A stretch of DNA of 64,000 nucleotides from Candidatus Gastranaerophilales bacterium (GTDB lineage Bacteria; Cyanobacteriota; Vampirovibrionia; Gastranaerophilales; Gastranaerophilaceae), in contig CALUSI010000001.1 in the NCBI GenBank assembly GCA_944323395.1, positions 1-64,000 on the forward strand. Direction: 5' to 3'. Below, piece after piece: positions 1 through 7,792 of the stretch (the stretch's first letter is position 1; each line of letters begins with the position of its first letter). The position numbers and the translations under genes are program-made. The notes beneath the pieces were generated by a model, which did not search any database, was not told the origin of the DNA, and saw only the letters and a program-made list of their open reading frames with translations.

Positions 1-581
1 ACGCCGATTGTTGCTAAACATTCTTTTCTTACCATTCTCATTTCTGAACTTGGCATTTTTATTGTTACGTAGTTGCCGTCTTTTGCCATTAATTGTGCGC
101 CGGCTCCTGCTGTTCTTACCATCTTTGCGCCACGCCCAGGAATTAATTCTATATTATGTACTACTGTACCTAATGGAATTAATTCTAACGGAAGTGCATT
201 TCCTGTTTGTATTTCTGCTTCCGGTCCTGATAATATTGTGTCTCCTACTTTTAAATCGTGTGGAGTTAATATATATCTCTTTTCACCATCTGCATATACT
301 ACTAATGAAATTCTTACATTTCTGTTTGGATCATATTCTACAGTTTTTACTGTTCCCGGTATACCGAATTTATCTCTTTTGAAATCGATTACTCTGTATG
401 CCTGCTTATGTCCTCCGCCTTTGTGACGGCATGTAATTCTTCCTGTATTGTTTCTTCCGGCTTTCTTTCTCATAGGCTTTAATAATGACTTTTCAGGAGT
501 TGATGTTGTTACTTCCGCAAAATCACTTTTTGTCATTCCTCTTTGTCCCGGAGATGTCGGATTAATTTTTCTGATACCCAT
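1..581 (-). CDS. rplB: 50S ribosomal protein L2 (partial, C-terminus beyond window)
   Basis: L2 binds 23S rRNA at the peptidyl-transferase centre and joins the ribosomal subunits. I read it on the minus strand from an ATG at 579-581; it begins [15 protein letters not shown], followed by the family's RNA-binding stretch with CRHKGGGHK and later [16 protein letters not shown]. About 193 of the usual ~275 residues are inside the window, so the C-terminal domain is missing only because the window ends. It is the fifth gene of the S10 operon, with its start 4 nt after the rplW stop. The order rpsJ-rplC-rplD-rplW-rplB is the standard one. Confidence 0.96.
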   Translation of the reverse strand, partial: MGIRKINPTSPGQRGMTKSDFAEVTTSTPEKSLLKPMRKKAGRNNTGRITCRHKGGGHKQAYRVIDFKRDKFGIPGTVKTVEYDPNRNVRISLVVYADGEKRYILTPHDLKVGDTILSGPEAEIQTGNALPLELIPLGTVVHNIELIPGRGAKMVRTAGAGAQLMAKDGNYVTIKMPSSEMRMVRKECLATIG

Positions 582-585
582 TTGC

Positions 586-894
586 TTACACTCCTGCTAA
601 TTCTTCAATTGGATCGCCTTCGATTGTTACTATCGCTTTTTTGCTTGATTGAGTTCTTCCAACTGAATATCCTACTCTTTTTGCGTGTGACGGCATATAT
701 ACCGTTCTTACTTTTGTTACTTTTCTGTTAGGAAATGCCAACTCTATAGCTTGTGCAATCTCTACTTTTGTTGCATCTTTTGCTACTTCAAATGTATATT
801 GAGATAATGCTGCTACAGTCATTGATTTTTCTGTGATTATAGGTCTCTTAATGATATCGTATAATCTTTCTTTGTTTTGCTTCATTGTACTCAT
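586..894 (-). CDS. rplW: 50S ribosomal protein L23
   Basis: L23 sits at the exit of the ribosomal peptide tunnel and docks trigger factor and SRP. The 102-residue product has the family core: [12 protein letters not shown] near the N-terminus and the C-terminal [15 protein letters not shown] segment. Its ATG shares a base with the rplD stop (TAATG arrangement at 892-896), which implies translational coupling. A second Met (residue 4) could also start the protein. Length and position in the S10 operon are typical. Confidence 0.97.
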   Translation of the reverse strand: MSTMKQNKERLYDIIKRPIITEKSMTVAALSQYTFEVAKDATKVEIAQAIELAFPNRKVTKVRTVYMPSHAKRVGYSVGRTQSSKKAIVTIEGDPIEELAGV

Positions 895-1529
895 TATTTT
901 GATAACCTCTCAGTTATTTCTAATATTGCTGCTTCTGTCATTACTAAGCTGTCTGCTTCTAGTAAATCTTTTACATTCAAGTTTGAAGGTAATATGATTT
1001 TTACGTTTGGAAGATTTCTTGCTGCTAATTCTAATTGACCGTTTTCTGCTGCCTTTGTATTAGCTATTATTAAAATCTTTCCTTCTACTTTTAATGCCTT
1101 TAATGACTCTGCTACCATTTTTGTTTTAGCTTCTGTAATTTCTGAAAAATCTTTTACTAAAACAGTATTATCTAATCTTGCTGATAATGCGGATCTTAAT
1201 GCTAGTCTTCTTGCTTTTTGTGGCATTGAAAATTCGTAGTCTCTTGGTTTTGGTCCGAATACTACACCACCACCTGCAAACAATGGAGATCTTAATGAAC
1301 CTGCTCTGGCTCTACCTGTCCCTTTTTGTTTCCATGGCTTTCTTCCGCCACCTGATACTTCTGCTCTTGTTTTTGCACAAGCATTTCCGCTTCTTGCGTT
1401 GCTTAGTTGTCTTCTTAATGCCATATGCATTACATGCAAATTCGGTTCTACTCCGAATACTTTTTCATCAAGAGCAATTTGTCCGACTTGCTTTCCGCTT
1501 GTACTTAATATTGAAACTTCTTTTGTCAT
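894..1529 (-). CDS. rplD: 50S ribosomal protein L4
   Basis: L4 binds 23S rRNA early in 50S assembly, and its long loop lines the exit tunnel. In some bacteria it also represses its own S10 operon. The 211-residue product carries the diagnostic loop with GGGRKPWKQKGTGRARAGS, then FAGGGVVFGPKPRDY. It lies 31 nt downstream of rplC and overlaps rplW by one base. The structured rpsJ-rplC spacer is a possible autoregulatory target, but nothing in L4 itself shows that. Confidence 0.97.
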   Translation of the reverse strand: MTKEVSILSTSGKQVGQIALDEKVFGVEPNLHVMHMALRRQLSNARSGNACAKTRAEVSGGGRKPWKQKGTGRARAGSLRSPLFAGGGVVFGPKPRDYEFSMPQKARRLALRSALSARLDNTVLVKDFSEITEAKTKMVAESLKALKVEGKILIIANTKAAENGQLELAARNLPNVKIILPSNLNVKDLLEADSLVMTEAAILEITERLSK

Positions 1530-1560
1530 AATTTCTTTTTCCTTTTAATTGAACTCCGAG

Positions 1561-2196
1561 TTAGTTCCATTTAACTCTTGATGGTACAACTGTTACTAAT
1601 TTTCCTTCAGGACCAGGTACTGAACCTTTTACCAATAACAAATTGTTTTCGCTGTCTACTCTTACTACTGTAAGTTTTGTTATTGTTACTCTTTCGTTAC
1701 CCATGTTTCCGGCCATTCTTTTGCCTTTTATTACACGTCCTGGTGTTGTACCAGCTCCGATTGAACCGGGTTCTCTATGGTTCTTTGAACCATGTGCCAT
1801 TGGTCCACGTCCAAAATTCCATCTCTTTACTGTACCTTGAAATCCTTTTCCGATTGATGTTCCTGTTACATCTACTTTTGTGCCTTCTGTTAATACAGAT
1901 AAATCTATTTTTTGACCTACTGTATATGCTTCAGGATTATCTAATCTGAATTCTTGTAAATGTCTGAAATTTTCTAATCCGTTTTTCTTAAAATGTCCTA
2001 TTTCAGCTTTTGTTAAATGTTTTTCCTTTGCAGGTACTACACCTACTTGAATCGCATTGTAACCATCTGAATCAACAGTTTTTACTTGTGTTACTGTTAA
2101 CGGATCAACTTTTATTACTGTTACGGGAATTGCAAGTCCTTGTTCGTCAAATACTTGTGTCATCCCAAGTTTTTCACCTATTACTCCCAGTGTCAT
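1561..2196 (-). CDS. rplC: 50S ribosomal protein L3
   Basis: L3 is a primary 23S rRNA binder close to the peptidyl-transferase centre. The 211-residue product starts GVIGEKLGMTQVFDEQG and contains the conserved GKGFQGTVKRW and GRGPMAHGSKNHREPGS stretches, the latter including the Gln/His loop region near the active site. A clear Shine-Dalgarno (AAAGGTG) lies just before its ATG. It follows rpsJ after an unusually long, structured 105-nt spacer for this operon. Confidence 0.97.
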   Translation of the reverse strand: MTLGVIGEKLGMTQVFDEQGLAIPVTVIKVDPLTVTQVKTVDSDGYNAIQVGVVPAKEKHLTKAEIGHFKKNGLENFRHLQEFRLDNPEAYTVGQKIDLSVLTEGTKVDVTGTSIGKGFQGTVKRWNFGRGPMAHGSKNHREPGSIGAGTTPGRVIKGKRMAGNMGNERVTITKLTVVRVDSENNLLLVKGSVPGPEGKLVTVVPSRVKWN

Positions 2197-2219
2197 ATTT
2201 CACCTTTCTTTTGTGAGCG

Positions 2220-2288
2220 CTACGTTTTTCTACTTGCCTCGTAGATCACATTCAATTTATGGAGTCTCCCTCTATTAAATTGTATGTG
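2220..2288 (-). promoter_or_regulatory. Structured rpsJ-rplC spacer (candidate ribosomal-protein leader)
   Basis: The spacer holds a 13-bp inverted repeat with one mismatch (2247-2259 with 2276-2288). Its loop, 2260-2275, carries a small GGAG/CTCC symmetry. A second short hairpin pairs 2220-2224 with 2240-2244. Both would form in the minus-strand mRNA just ahead of the rplC Shine-Dalgarno. Placement suggests autoregulation of the rplC-rplD-rplW-rplB part of the operon, but I recognise no known leader family. Confidence 0.45.
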
Positions 2289-2301
2289 CTGTTAAATCTT
2301 T

Positions 2302-2619
2302 CTACAGTTTAACCACGATATCTACTCCGGCAGGCAAATCAATTCTTGTAAGTTCTTCTGTTATTTGAGCAGTCGGATCATAGATATCTATGATTCTTTT
2401 GTGTATTCTCATCTCAAAATGTTCTCTTGACTTCTTGTCTACGTGAGGTGAGCGAAGTACACAATATAATCGACGTTTTGTTGGTAATGGAATCGGGCCA
2501 GCCACTCTAGCTTCGCTTCTCTTTACAACTTCTACAATTTTACTTGCAGATAAGTCGATTAACTTATGATCGTATGCTTTCAAACAAACTCTCATTCTTT
2601 GTTGCTTGCTTTCGTTCAT
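2302..2619 (-). CDS. rpsJ: 30S ribosomal protein S10
   Basis: S10 is a 30S head protein that also acts in antitermination as NusE. The 105-residue product has the family core: [21 protein letters not shown], then [10 protein letters not shown] and [15 protein letters not shown]. It is the first gene of the S10 operon, with a good Shine-Dalgarno (AAAAGGAAG) and two candidate promoters upstream (2683-2711 and 2802-2829). No L10/L7/Tu genes precede it, so this is the operon head. Confidence 0.97.
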   Translation of the reverse strand: MNESKQQRMRVCLKAYDHKLIDLSASKIVEVVKRSEARVAGPIPLPTKRRLYCVLRSPHVDKKSREHFEMRIHKRIIDIYDPTAQITEELTRIDLPAGVDIVVKL

Positions 2620-2682
2620 TTCTACTTCCTTTTGTCTATTGACTTTCGCACATGGTAATACATTTTACCACTTAGCATACTA

Positions 2683-2711
2683 ACTCTATGTCAAACATAT
2701 TCCATAGTCAA
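2683..2711 (-). promoter_or_regulatory. Candidate promoter of the S10 operon (proximal)
   Basis: On the minus strand TTGACT (2706-2711) is followed by a 17-nt spacer and TAGAGT (2683-2688). Predicted transcription start is near 2676, leaving a leader of about 57 nt before rpsJ. Confidence 0.45.
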
Positions 2712-2784
2712 CCAATATTTTTGTTTTTTTTATTTTTTTCTTAATATTTCTTTATTTTATTGTAAATTCCTTGACAAATTATAA

Positions 2785-2826
2785 AAAATGCATACCGCCA
2801 TATTATAACTTGCAAGTATGCATTTT
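2785..2826 (-). terminator. Rho-independent terminator of the helicase gene
   Basis: Perfect 11-bp arms AAAATGCATAC (2785-2795) and GTATGCATTTT (2816-2826) flank a 20-nt loop. On the minus strand the hairpin is followed by a run of T. It lies 24 nt past the helicase stop. The loop and upstream arm also hold a promoter-like sequence (see 2802-2829). Confidence 0.7.
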
Positions 2827-2829
2827 CAA
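2802..2829 (-). promoter_or_regulatory. Candidate promoter nested in the terminator hairpin
   Basis: Minus strand: TTGAAA (2824-2829), 16-nt spacer, perfect TATAAT (2802-2807). Transcription would start near 2795, at the base of the downstream hairpin arm, so the new transcript would not contain the full hairpin. It points into the S10 operon. Confidence 0.5.
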
Positions 2830-2849
2830 CTCTCTCTTCTTTTACTTTT

Positions 2850-5800
2850 CTATATATTTACAGGTTTCTGTAATAATAATTTTCTTGCTTCAATTGCCGT
2901 ATATTTTAATGATGAATAATATTCTCTGTCTCCCTCACTTTTTGAATCTTCTACTCCAACTTCTGCTATTTCTCCGATTTGACTTAATAAATCTGCCGTC
3001 TGCATTATATTCCTGTATACAGTTCCTTCATCAGCTTTATCTCCCACTGCTCTTATTAATTGAGACCAGTTTGACATGCTTTCATATGGATTAGAACTAT
3101 TTAGACTTGCCCACATATACGCCATTTGTGCTGCATCCTTATTATAACGATTATATCCCGGATTTATTCCGTTATCTATTTCCTCATTATATATTTCTGC
3201 AGATTTATTCAATAATTTCTTAAATATACTATTAACTTTCATTGAATCATAGCTTGTTATATCTAAATTGACTTCTTCTGTTTCGCCTTCTTCTAGTGTT
3301 TGTAATGCTTTTATTCTGCTTATTAACATATCCTTCATTGTTAATTTAAGGTACGTCATCTCCGCATCATTATAATCTTCTTTTACCTGACGTGGAGGAT
3401 TCTTTTTTATAAATTGATGGTTCGCCGCTAATGAATCAGGGATTTTTTCTTCCATATATTTCATATTAACAGCTGTTTGAATAGATGCTTCCACCTCTTT
3501 ACGTTTTCTTTCTATACGAGCTTTCGCTTTATTTCCTTTTGATGTTGTATCCAATCCTTCAAGCTCCGCATTTAACTTTTCGATATAATCATCAATTGTT
3601 CTTGCATTTATTCTTTTCTTATATGTTTGAACTGCAGATAAATTTGACTCTAATACCTTTGTAGGTACAACATCGCCTCTCTTTAAAGCTCCAACAATTT
3701 CGTCTATTGAATAATTACCTGTTGTTTTCGTTATTTTATACATTTTGGCTCTTTTTTGCTCAAGTTCATTCATTGCAGATTTTATATCTTCTGCTGAAAC
3801 ATCAGGTTTTTCTATCCCCTCTACAAATTTCAACATATCTTCATAACTCGCAAAACTTTCCATTGTTTTTCCAAATTTTGCAAGCATTGATGCTACTGAA
3901 CTTAATAACTTCTGCTGAATATTTCCTACACTTTCTTCGGTTTTTTCAAAGATATACGATAAATCTGTTTCATAGCCGATTGCTGTTTCATTTGATTTTG
4001 CAGGCAACGCCATACTTGATGCAATCATTGCTAAATCCTGTGGTGATAATCCTTCAAATACTTTTGAAGAAATAGCTTCAACAAGCGTTAACGTATCATA
4101 CCCTTTAACTTTTGATGCCATTTTGGCTAATAATGTAGGCTCAATAATTCCGTCTTCTTCAATTAAGAAACCTCTTGAAAGTAATATATTCCTCTTTCTT
4201 GAGCTTATTTCCATTAATTCATCTATTTTTGATTTTCTTTGATTTTCATCATCACTATATGCATAAAACGTTTTACCGAATATATCAGGCAACCCTTTAT
4301 CATTTACATTGTGCTCATAATAACCGGATAAGAATGAATAATCAGGATTATAATTACTTTCAATCGGATCACAATCCACTGCTTCAAGATACAAAAAATC
4401 TTGTTCTGATGCCCTATCTGTCGGCATTGTATATACATATCCTATTGTATCTATGCCTCTTCTTCCGGCTCTTCCTGACATTTGTTTGAATTCATTTGCT
4501 GAAAGCATTCTTACTGGAGTCTGCTCTCTTTCTTTATCGTTTTCGGTGGAATCTTCTCCTGTTTGTATTACTTTTTCTTCTGTTTCATCTATTTCTTCCA
4601 TTTTTACCTTATTTTCAGAAAGAAGTTTCCCCACATCTTCACCTTCATCACAAGGTTTATACGGGCTTGATATTACAACTGTCTTTGCAGGCATATTTAT
4701 ACCTGCTGCCAATGTTTCTGTTGCTATTACTGCTTTTAACAACTTCTTTTGGAACAATTCTTCTATTAGTTCCTTTTGCCCCGGAATTATTCCCGAATTA
4801 TGTATTGCATAACCTTTCTCCAATGCTTTAGTATCTAGGTCTGCTCCTATATATTTCTCTGCAGAATATTTATCTACTATCCTTTTTATCTCTTCTTTTT
4901 CTGCCTGAGTTGTTAAATCTGCACCTTCTTTTCCCATATATTCAAGTACTTCTCTTGAATATTTTTTACTGAATATAAAAAATATTGCAGGTAACTTTTC
5001 TTCCTTTTGTAATTGTTCAACTGCTAATTTAAAATCACTTAGTTTTGGTTTCTTTACTTTTAACGTGTCTTCAAAATCAGGAGTTTCTCCTCTTCTGATA
5101 GCCTTTTCTATTCTTTTTTCAGCTTTTTCATATGCTTGGGTGGTAAGCATATCAAAAGATAAAGGAACATGTCTTGCTTCTGAAGGAATAGATACTAATG
5201 CAACATTGTCTGTTCCGCTTAAACTTCCTATCCAGTTTTTTAAAGCTTTCGGATTTCCTATTGTAGCACTTAGTTCCAATGTTTGGACATTTTTTGGTGT
5301 GAACATTAAGGACTCTTCCCATACAGGACCTCTGTCTTTATCACCCAAATAATGGAACTCATCAAATATTACCGTTCCCAAATTTCTCATTAAAGGATTG
5401 TCTTCCCCATATAAATTTGATAGTGCCATATTTCTGTATACTTCAGTTGTCATTATCAAAATCGGAGCTTCTACGTTTTCTCTTCTGTCTCCTGTTAATA
5501 TACCTATATTTTCTTCACCATATATATTCTTAAACTCATTTAATTTCTGATTACTTAATGCTTTTAATGGAGCTGTGTAAAAAGTTTTCTTTCCATCTGC
5601 CATATTTCTTGTAGAAGCATAATATGCAATCGCTGTCTTTCCTGTCCCTGTTGGTGCTTCTACCAGAACCGTATTACCATCATTCAATGCTTTGCCTGCA
5701 TCTATCTGGAATGCATCAGGATAACATCCTGTTGGTAGTTGATAGTAATTATCTTTTAAAGTTTCACTATATCTTCTTCCCCTAAAAGATACAATATCTC

Positions 5801-5936
5801 TACCTATATAAGGCTGAAATAAAAGAGAAGGGTTTGTTATATTGATTCTGTTTTTATTACTTACCAAATTTGCTTTTTTTTGATTTAAACTTATTCCTTT
5901 TTCAGACTTAAAACTTGTTACTTTTGATATCTTCAT
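2850..5936 (-). CDS. Ski2/Mtr4-like DEAD/DEAH-box RNA helicase
   Basis: A 1028-residue superfamily 2 helicase. Visible motifs: Walker A APTGTGKT (94-101), motif II DEFH (192-195), motif III ELSATIG (about 221-227), motif V TETLAAGINMPAKT, and motif VI QMSGRAGRRGID near 485. The QMSGRAGRRG form is typical of Ski2/Mtr4-type enzymes, which unwind structured RNA for decay or processing; related proteins occur in Cyanobacteria. The N-terminal ~65 residues before the helicase core are low-complexity with an IVSFRGRR segment. An acidic insertion of about 50 residues (roughly 427-475) separates motifs V and VI. It is monocistronic with its own terminator. The substrate is unknown. Confidence 0.85.
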   Translation of the reverse strand: MKISKVTSFKSEKGISLNQKKANLVSNKNRINITNPSLLFQPYIGRDIVSFRGRRYSETLKDNYYQLPTGCYPDAFQIDAGKALNDGNTVLVEAPTGTGKTAIAYYASTRNMADGKKTFYTAPLKALSNQKLNEFKNIYGEENIGILTGDRRENVEAPILIMTTEVYRNMALSNLYGEDNPLMRNLGTVIFDEFHYLGDKDRGPVWEESLMFTPKNVQTLELSATIGNPKALKNWIGSLSGTDNVALVSIPSEARHVPLSFDMLTTQAYEKAEKRIEKAIRRGETPDFEDTLKVKKPKLSDFKLAVEQLQKEEKLPAIFFIFSKKYSREVLEYMGKEGADLTTQAEKEEIKRIVDKYSAEKYIGADLDTKALEKGYAIHNSGIIPGQKELIEELFQKKLLKAVIATETLAAGINMPAKTVVISSPYKPCDEGEDVGKLLSENKVKMEEIDETEEKVIQTGEDSTENDKEREQTPVRMLSANEFKQMSGRAGRRGIDTIGYVYTMPTDRASEQDFLYLEAVDCDPIESNYNPDYSFLSGYYEHNVNDKGLPDIFGKTFYAYSDDENQRKSKIDELMEISSRKRNILLSRGFLIEEDGIIEPTLLAKMASKVKGYDTLTLVEAISSKVFEGLSPQDLAMIASSMALPAKSNETAIGYETDLSYIFEKTEESVGNIQQKLLSSVASMLAKFGKTMESFASYEDMLKFVEGIEKPDVSAEDIKSAMNELEQKRAKMYKITKTTGNYSIDEIVGALKRGDVVPTKVLESNLSAVQTYKKRINARTIDDYIEKLNAELEGLDTTSKGNKAKARIERKRKEVEASIQTAVNMKYMEEKIPDSLAANHQFIKKNPPRQVKEDYNDAEMTYLKLTMKDMLISRIKALQTLEEGETEEVNLDITSYDSMKVNSIFKKLLNKSAEIYNEEIDNGINPGYNRYNKDAAQMAYMWASLNSSNPYESMSNWSQLIRAVGDKADEGTVYRNIMQTADLLSQIGEIAEVGVEDSKSEGDREYYSSLKYTAIEARKLLLQKPVNI

Positions 5937-6040
5937 GAGTTTTGCCCTTTACATTCCCACTAAGCTTAAACCCTGAAAATATTTTTTTATTGATTATCCG
6001 TAGCTATGTTAAAATAATGTTACATCTCATACGAACAATA

Positions 6041-7423
6041 TTACTTTATAAACTTATTTAAATCATCTATGTCCAATACTTCAATTCTATCTTGATTATG
6101 GACAAAAATAATACACGAAATTAAAGGTTTAAACATTTCAAAATCACTATATGAAAGTTTCTTGTTCAAATCTGCCATATTATCTGCTAAAAATTCAGTA
6201 ATAAGAACTTTGTCTTTAAACACCAATGAACTAAAATAATCTAGCGCAGATTTACTTGTAATCCCTTCAAAATATATCAAATCCGGAGACTGAAATTCAA
6301 TAAACCTCATAGCCTTATCAATATTAAAGCCAATATTTTCATTTAACTCACACTGATTTACATTCTCAAGATTATATTTAGAAATTGATTCAAGTGTCAT
6401 TATATTCCTATTTGAACCTGACAGTGCGGACAATATAGAATATACTATATGTGTTTTACCTGCAAGAGAGGATCCACATACCAATATAACTCCAGGAATT
6501 TCAGTCGCTTTTTTTATAATCTCAATTTGGATATCTGTTAATCCTATTTCAGAAAGTAACTTCGGAGGCTTATATATCTTTAAAGAAATTCTTTCCCCAT
6601 TAATTGTCGGAAATGCTGATATACTTGCAGTTAGAAGAATATCATCTACTTTAAAAACTAATTTACCTAACTGCGGCAGCTCACAAACATTTGCATCTAA
6701 AGATGACAATGTTTTTAACTTTGATATAAAAGGAACAACTAGTACTGATGGTATCTGTCCGGTCTCAACAATTTCCGTTCCTTGTCTAAAATTAACCGTA
6801 AGCCCGTTTGGTATATGCTCAAAAAATAATTCATGAACTTTATTTAAGATTGCTTGCTTTAATATTGCTCGAATTAATATTTGAATATGCTCATCTGAAA
6901 GAACATCATTATGTAGTTCCTCTTGCCAATCAAATTTATTTTCCGAACTTTCTATGTTAATTTCACCAACAGAGCTATCTGTTTTATAATATTCTTCAAT
7001 CTTCTTTAATACGGATGTTTCGGCTGAAATAACAGGTTCAATATCACAACCTGTTTTTTCAACGATCTTATCTATTGCAAACAAATCTAAAGGATCTGCC
7101 ATTGCAACAGTTAAAACATTTTCTATTTTGAATAATGGGATAATTTTATACTTTTGAGCATCATTAAAATTTATATAAGACAAACATTTCTTATCCAAAG
7201 TATAATCTTTCAAATCAACATATGGAATATGAAGTTTACTTTCCAAAAACTTTAGCAACTTTTCTTCTGATATCAAATTGGACTTTATCAATATCTGCCC
7301 TATATTCACTCTTTGGGAATCAGCTAATTCCTGTGCCATTTCAATATCTTCATAACTTACCAGTCCATCGCGAACCAAATCATATTTTAATTTTTCAAGA
7401 GTTTTATTAGTAACCAATTCCAT
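6041..7423 (-). CDS. Divergent GspE/PilB-like ATPase
   Basis: The 460-residue product has a GspE N-terminal (MshEN-like) domain over about residues 20-140, then a degraded secretion-ATPase domain. Walker A is kept (GSSLAGKT, 317-324). The Walker B region reads PDLIYFEGI (380-388) where PilB-type proteins have DPDxIxxGEIRD, so the Arg/Asp after the glutamate are absent. The Asp-box and the His-box (normally LHTN) are not recognisable, and no zinc-binding CxxC pair is seen. It is the last gene of an operon with a response regulator (3-nt gap) and a hybrid-type kinase. I infer a nucleotide-binding regulatory or output protein rather than a working extension motor; a fast-evolving true motor is the alternative. 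Confidence 0.75.
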   Translation of the reverse strand: MELVTNKTLEKLKYDLVRDGLVSYEDIEMAQELADSQRVNIGQILIKSNLISEEKLLKFLESKLHIPYVDLKDYTLDKKCLSYINFNDAQKYKIIPLFKIENVLTVAMADPLDLFAIDKIVEKTGCDIEPVISAETSVLKKIEEYYKTDSSVGEINIESSENKFDWQEELHNDVLSDEHIQILIRAILKQAILNKVHELFFEHIPNGLTVNFRQGTEIVETGQIPSVLVVPFISKLKTLSSLDANVCELPQLGKLVFKVDDILLTASISAFPTINGERISLKIYKPPKLLSEIGLTDIQIEIIKKATEIPGVILVCGSSLAGKTHIVYSILSALSGSNRNIMTLESISKYNLENVNQCELNENIGFNIDKAMRFIEFQSPDLIYFEGITSKSALDYFSSLVFKDKVLITEFLADNMADLNKKLSYSDFEMFKPLISCIIFVHNQDRIEVLDIDDLNKFIK

Positions 7424-7426
7424 TTA

Positions 7427-7792
7427 CTAACACTCCAAATAACTCTTTACTTTTTCAACAACATAATCAACATTAAATGGCTTTGTTATATATTCATCAG
7501 CACCAGTTTCTTCTCCGATAATTTTATCTTCTTCTTGAGAACGTGCCGTTATCATTAAAATTGGTATGTCTTTATATTTATTATCATATTTCAATAGTCG
7601 ACTTATTTTATATCCGTTAATCTTTGGCATCATTACATCCAATATAATTAAATCCGGATGAATTTCTCGAGCTAGATTTAATCCTGTTTCTCCGTCATAT
7701 GCTGTAAAACATTGAAAACCTTCTGCTTCTAATACAAACTGCAATATTTCTATTATATCTGCTTCATCATCAACTATTAATATCTTTTTCAT
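7427..7792 (-). CDS. CheY-like single-domain response regulator
   Basis: A 121-residue stand-alone receiver domain. All signature residues are present: acidic pair D8/D9, phospho-acceptor D52 in LIILDVMMP, T82 in MITARS, and K104 in YITKPF. There is no output domain, so signalling must go through protein contacts. The stop of the upstream kinase and this ATG are adjacent (7793/7792), and the PilB-like gene follows 3 nt downstream. The operon predicts that the kinase at 7793-9853 phosphorylates it and that the PilB-like protein is one possible target. Confidence 0.93.
   Translation of the reverse strand: MKKILIVDDEADIIEILQFVLEAEGFQCFTAYDGETGLNLAREIHPDLIILDVMMPKINGYKISRLLKYDNKYKDIPILMITARSQEEDKIIGEETGADEYITKPFNVDYVVEKVKSYLEC

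Noticed and set aside
8-426. Plus-strand Leu/Phe-rich reading frames over rplB
   Set aside because: They are antisense shadows of a clear L2 frame and lack ribosome-binding sites.
892-896. TAATG junction between rplD and rplW as a frameshift site
   Set aside because: Both proteins are complete, of standard length and normally separate; it is a simple coupled stop-start.
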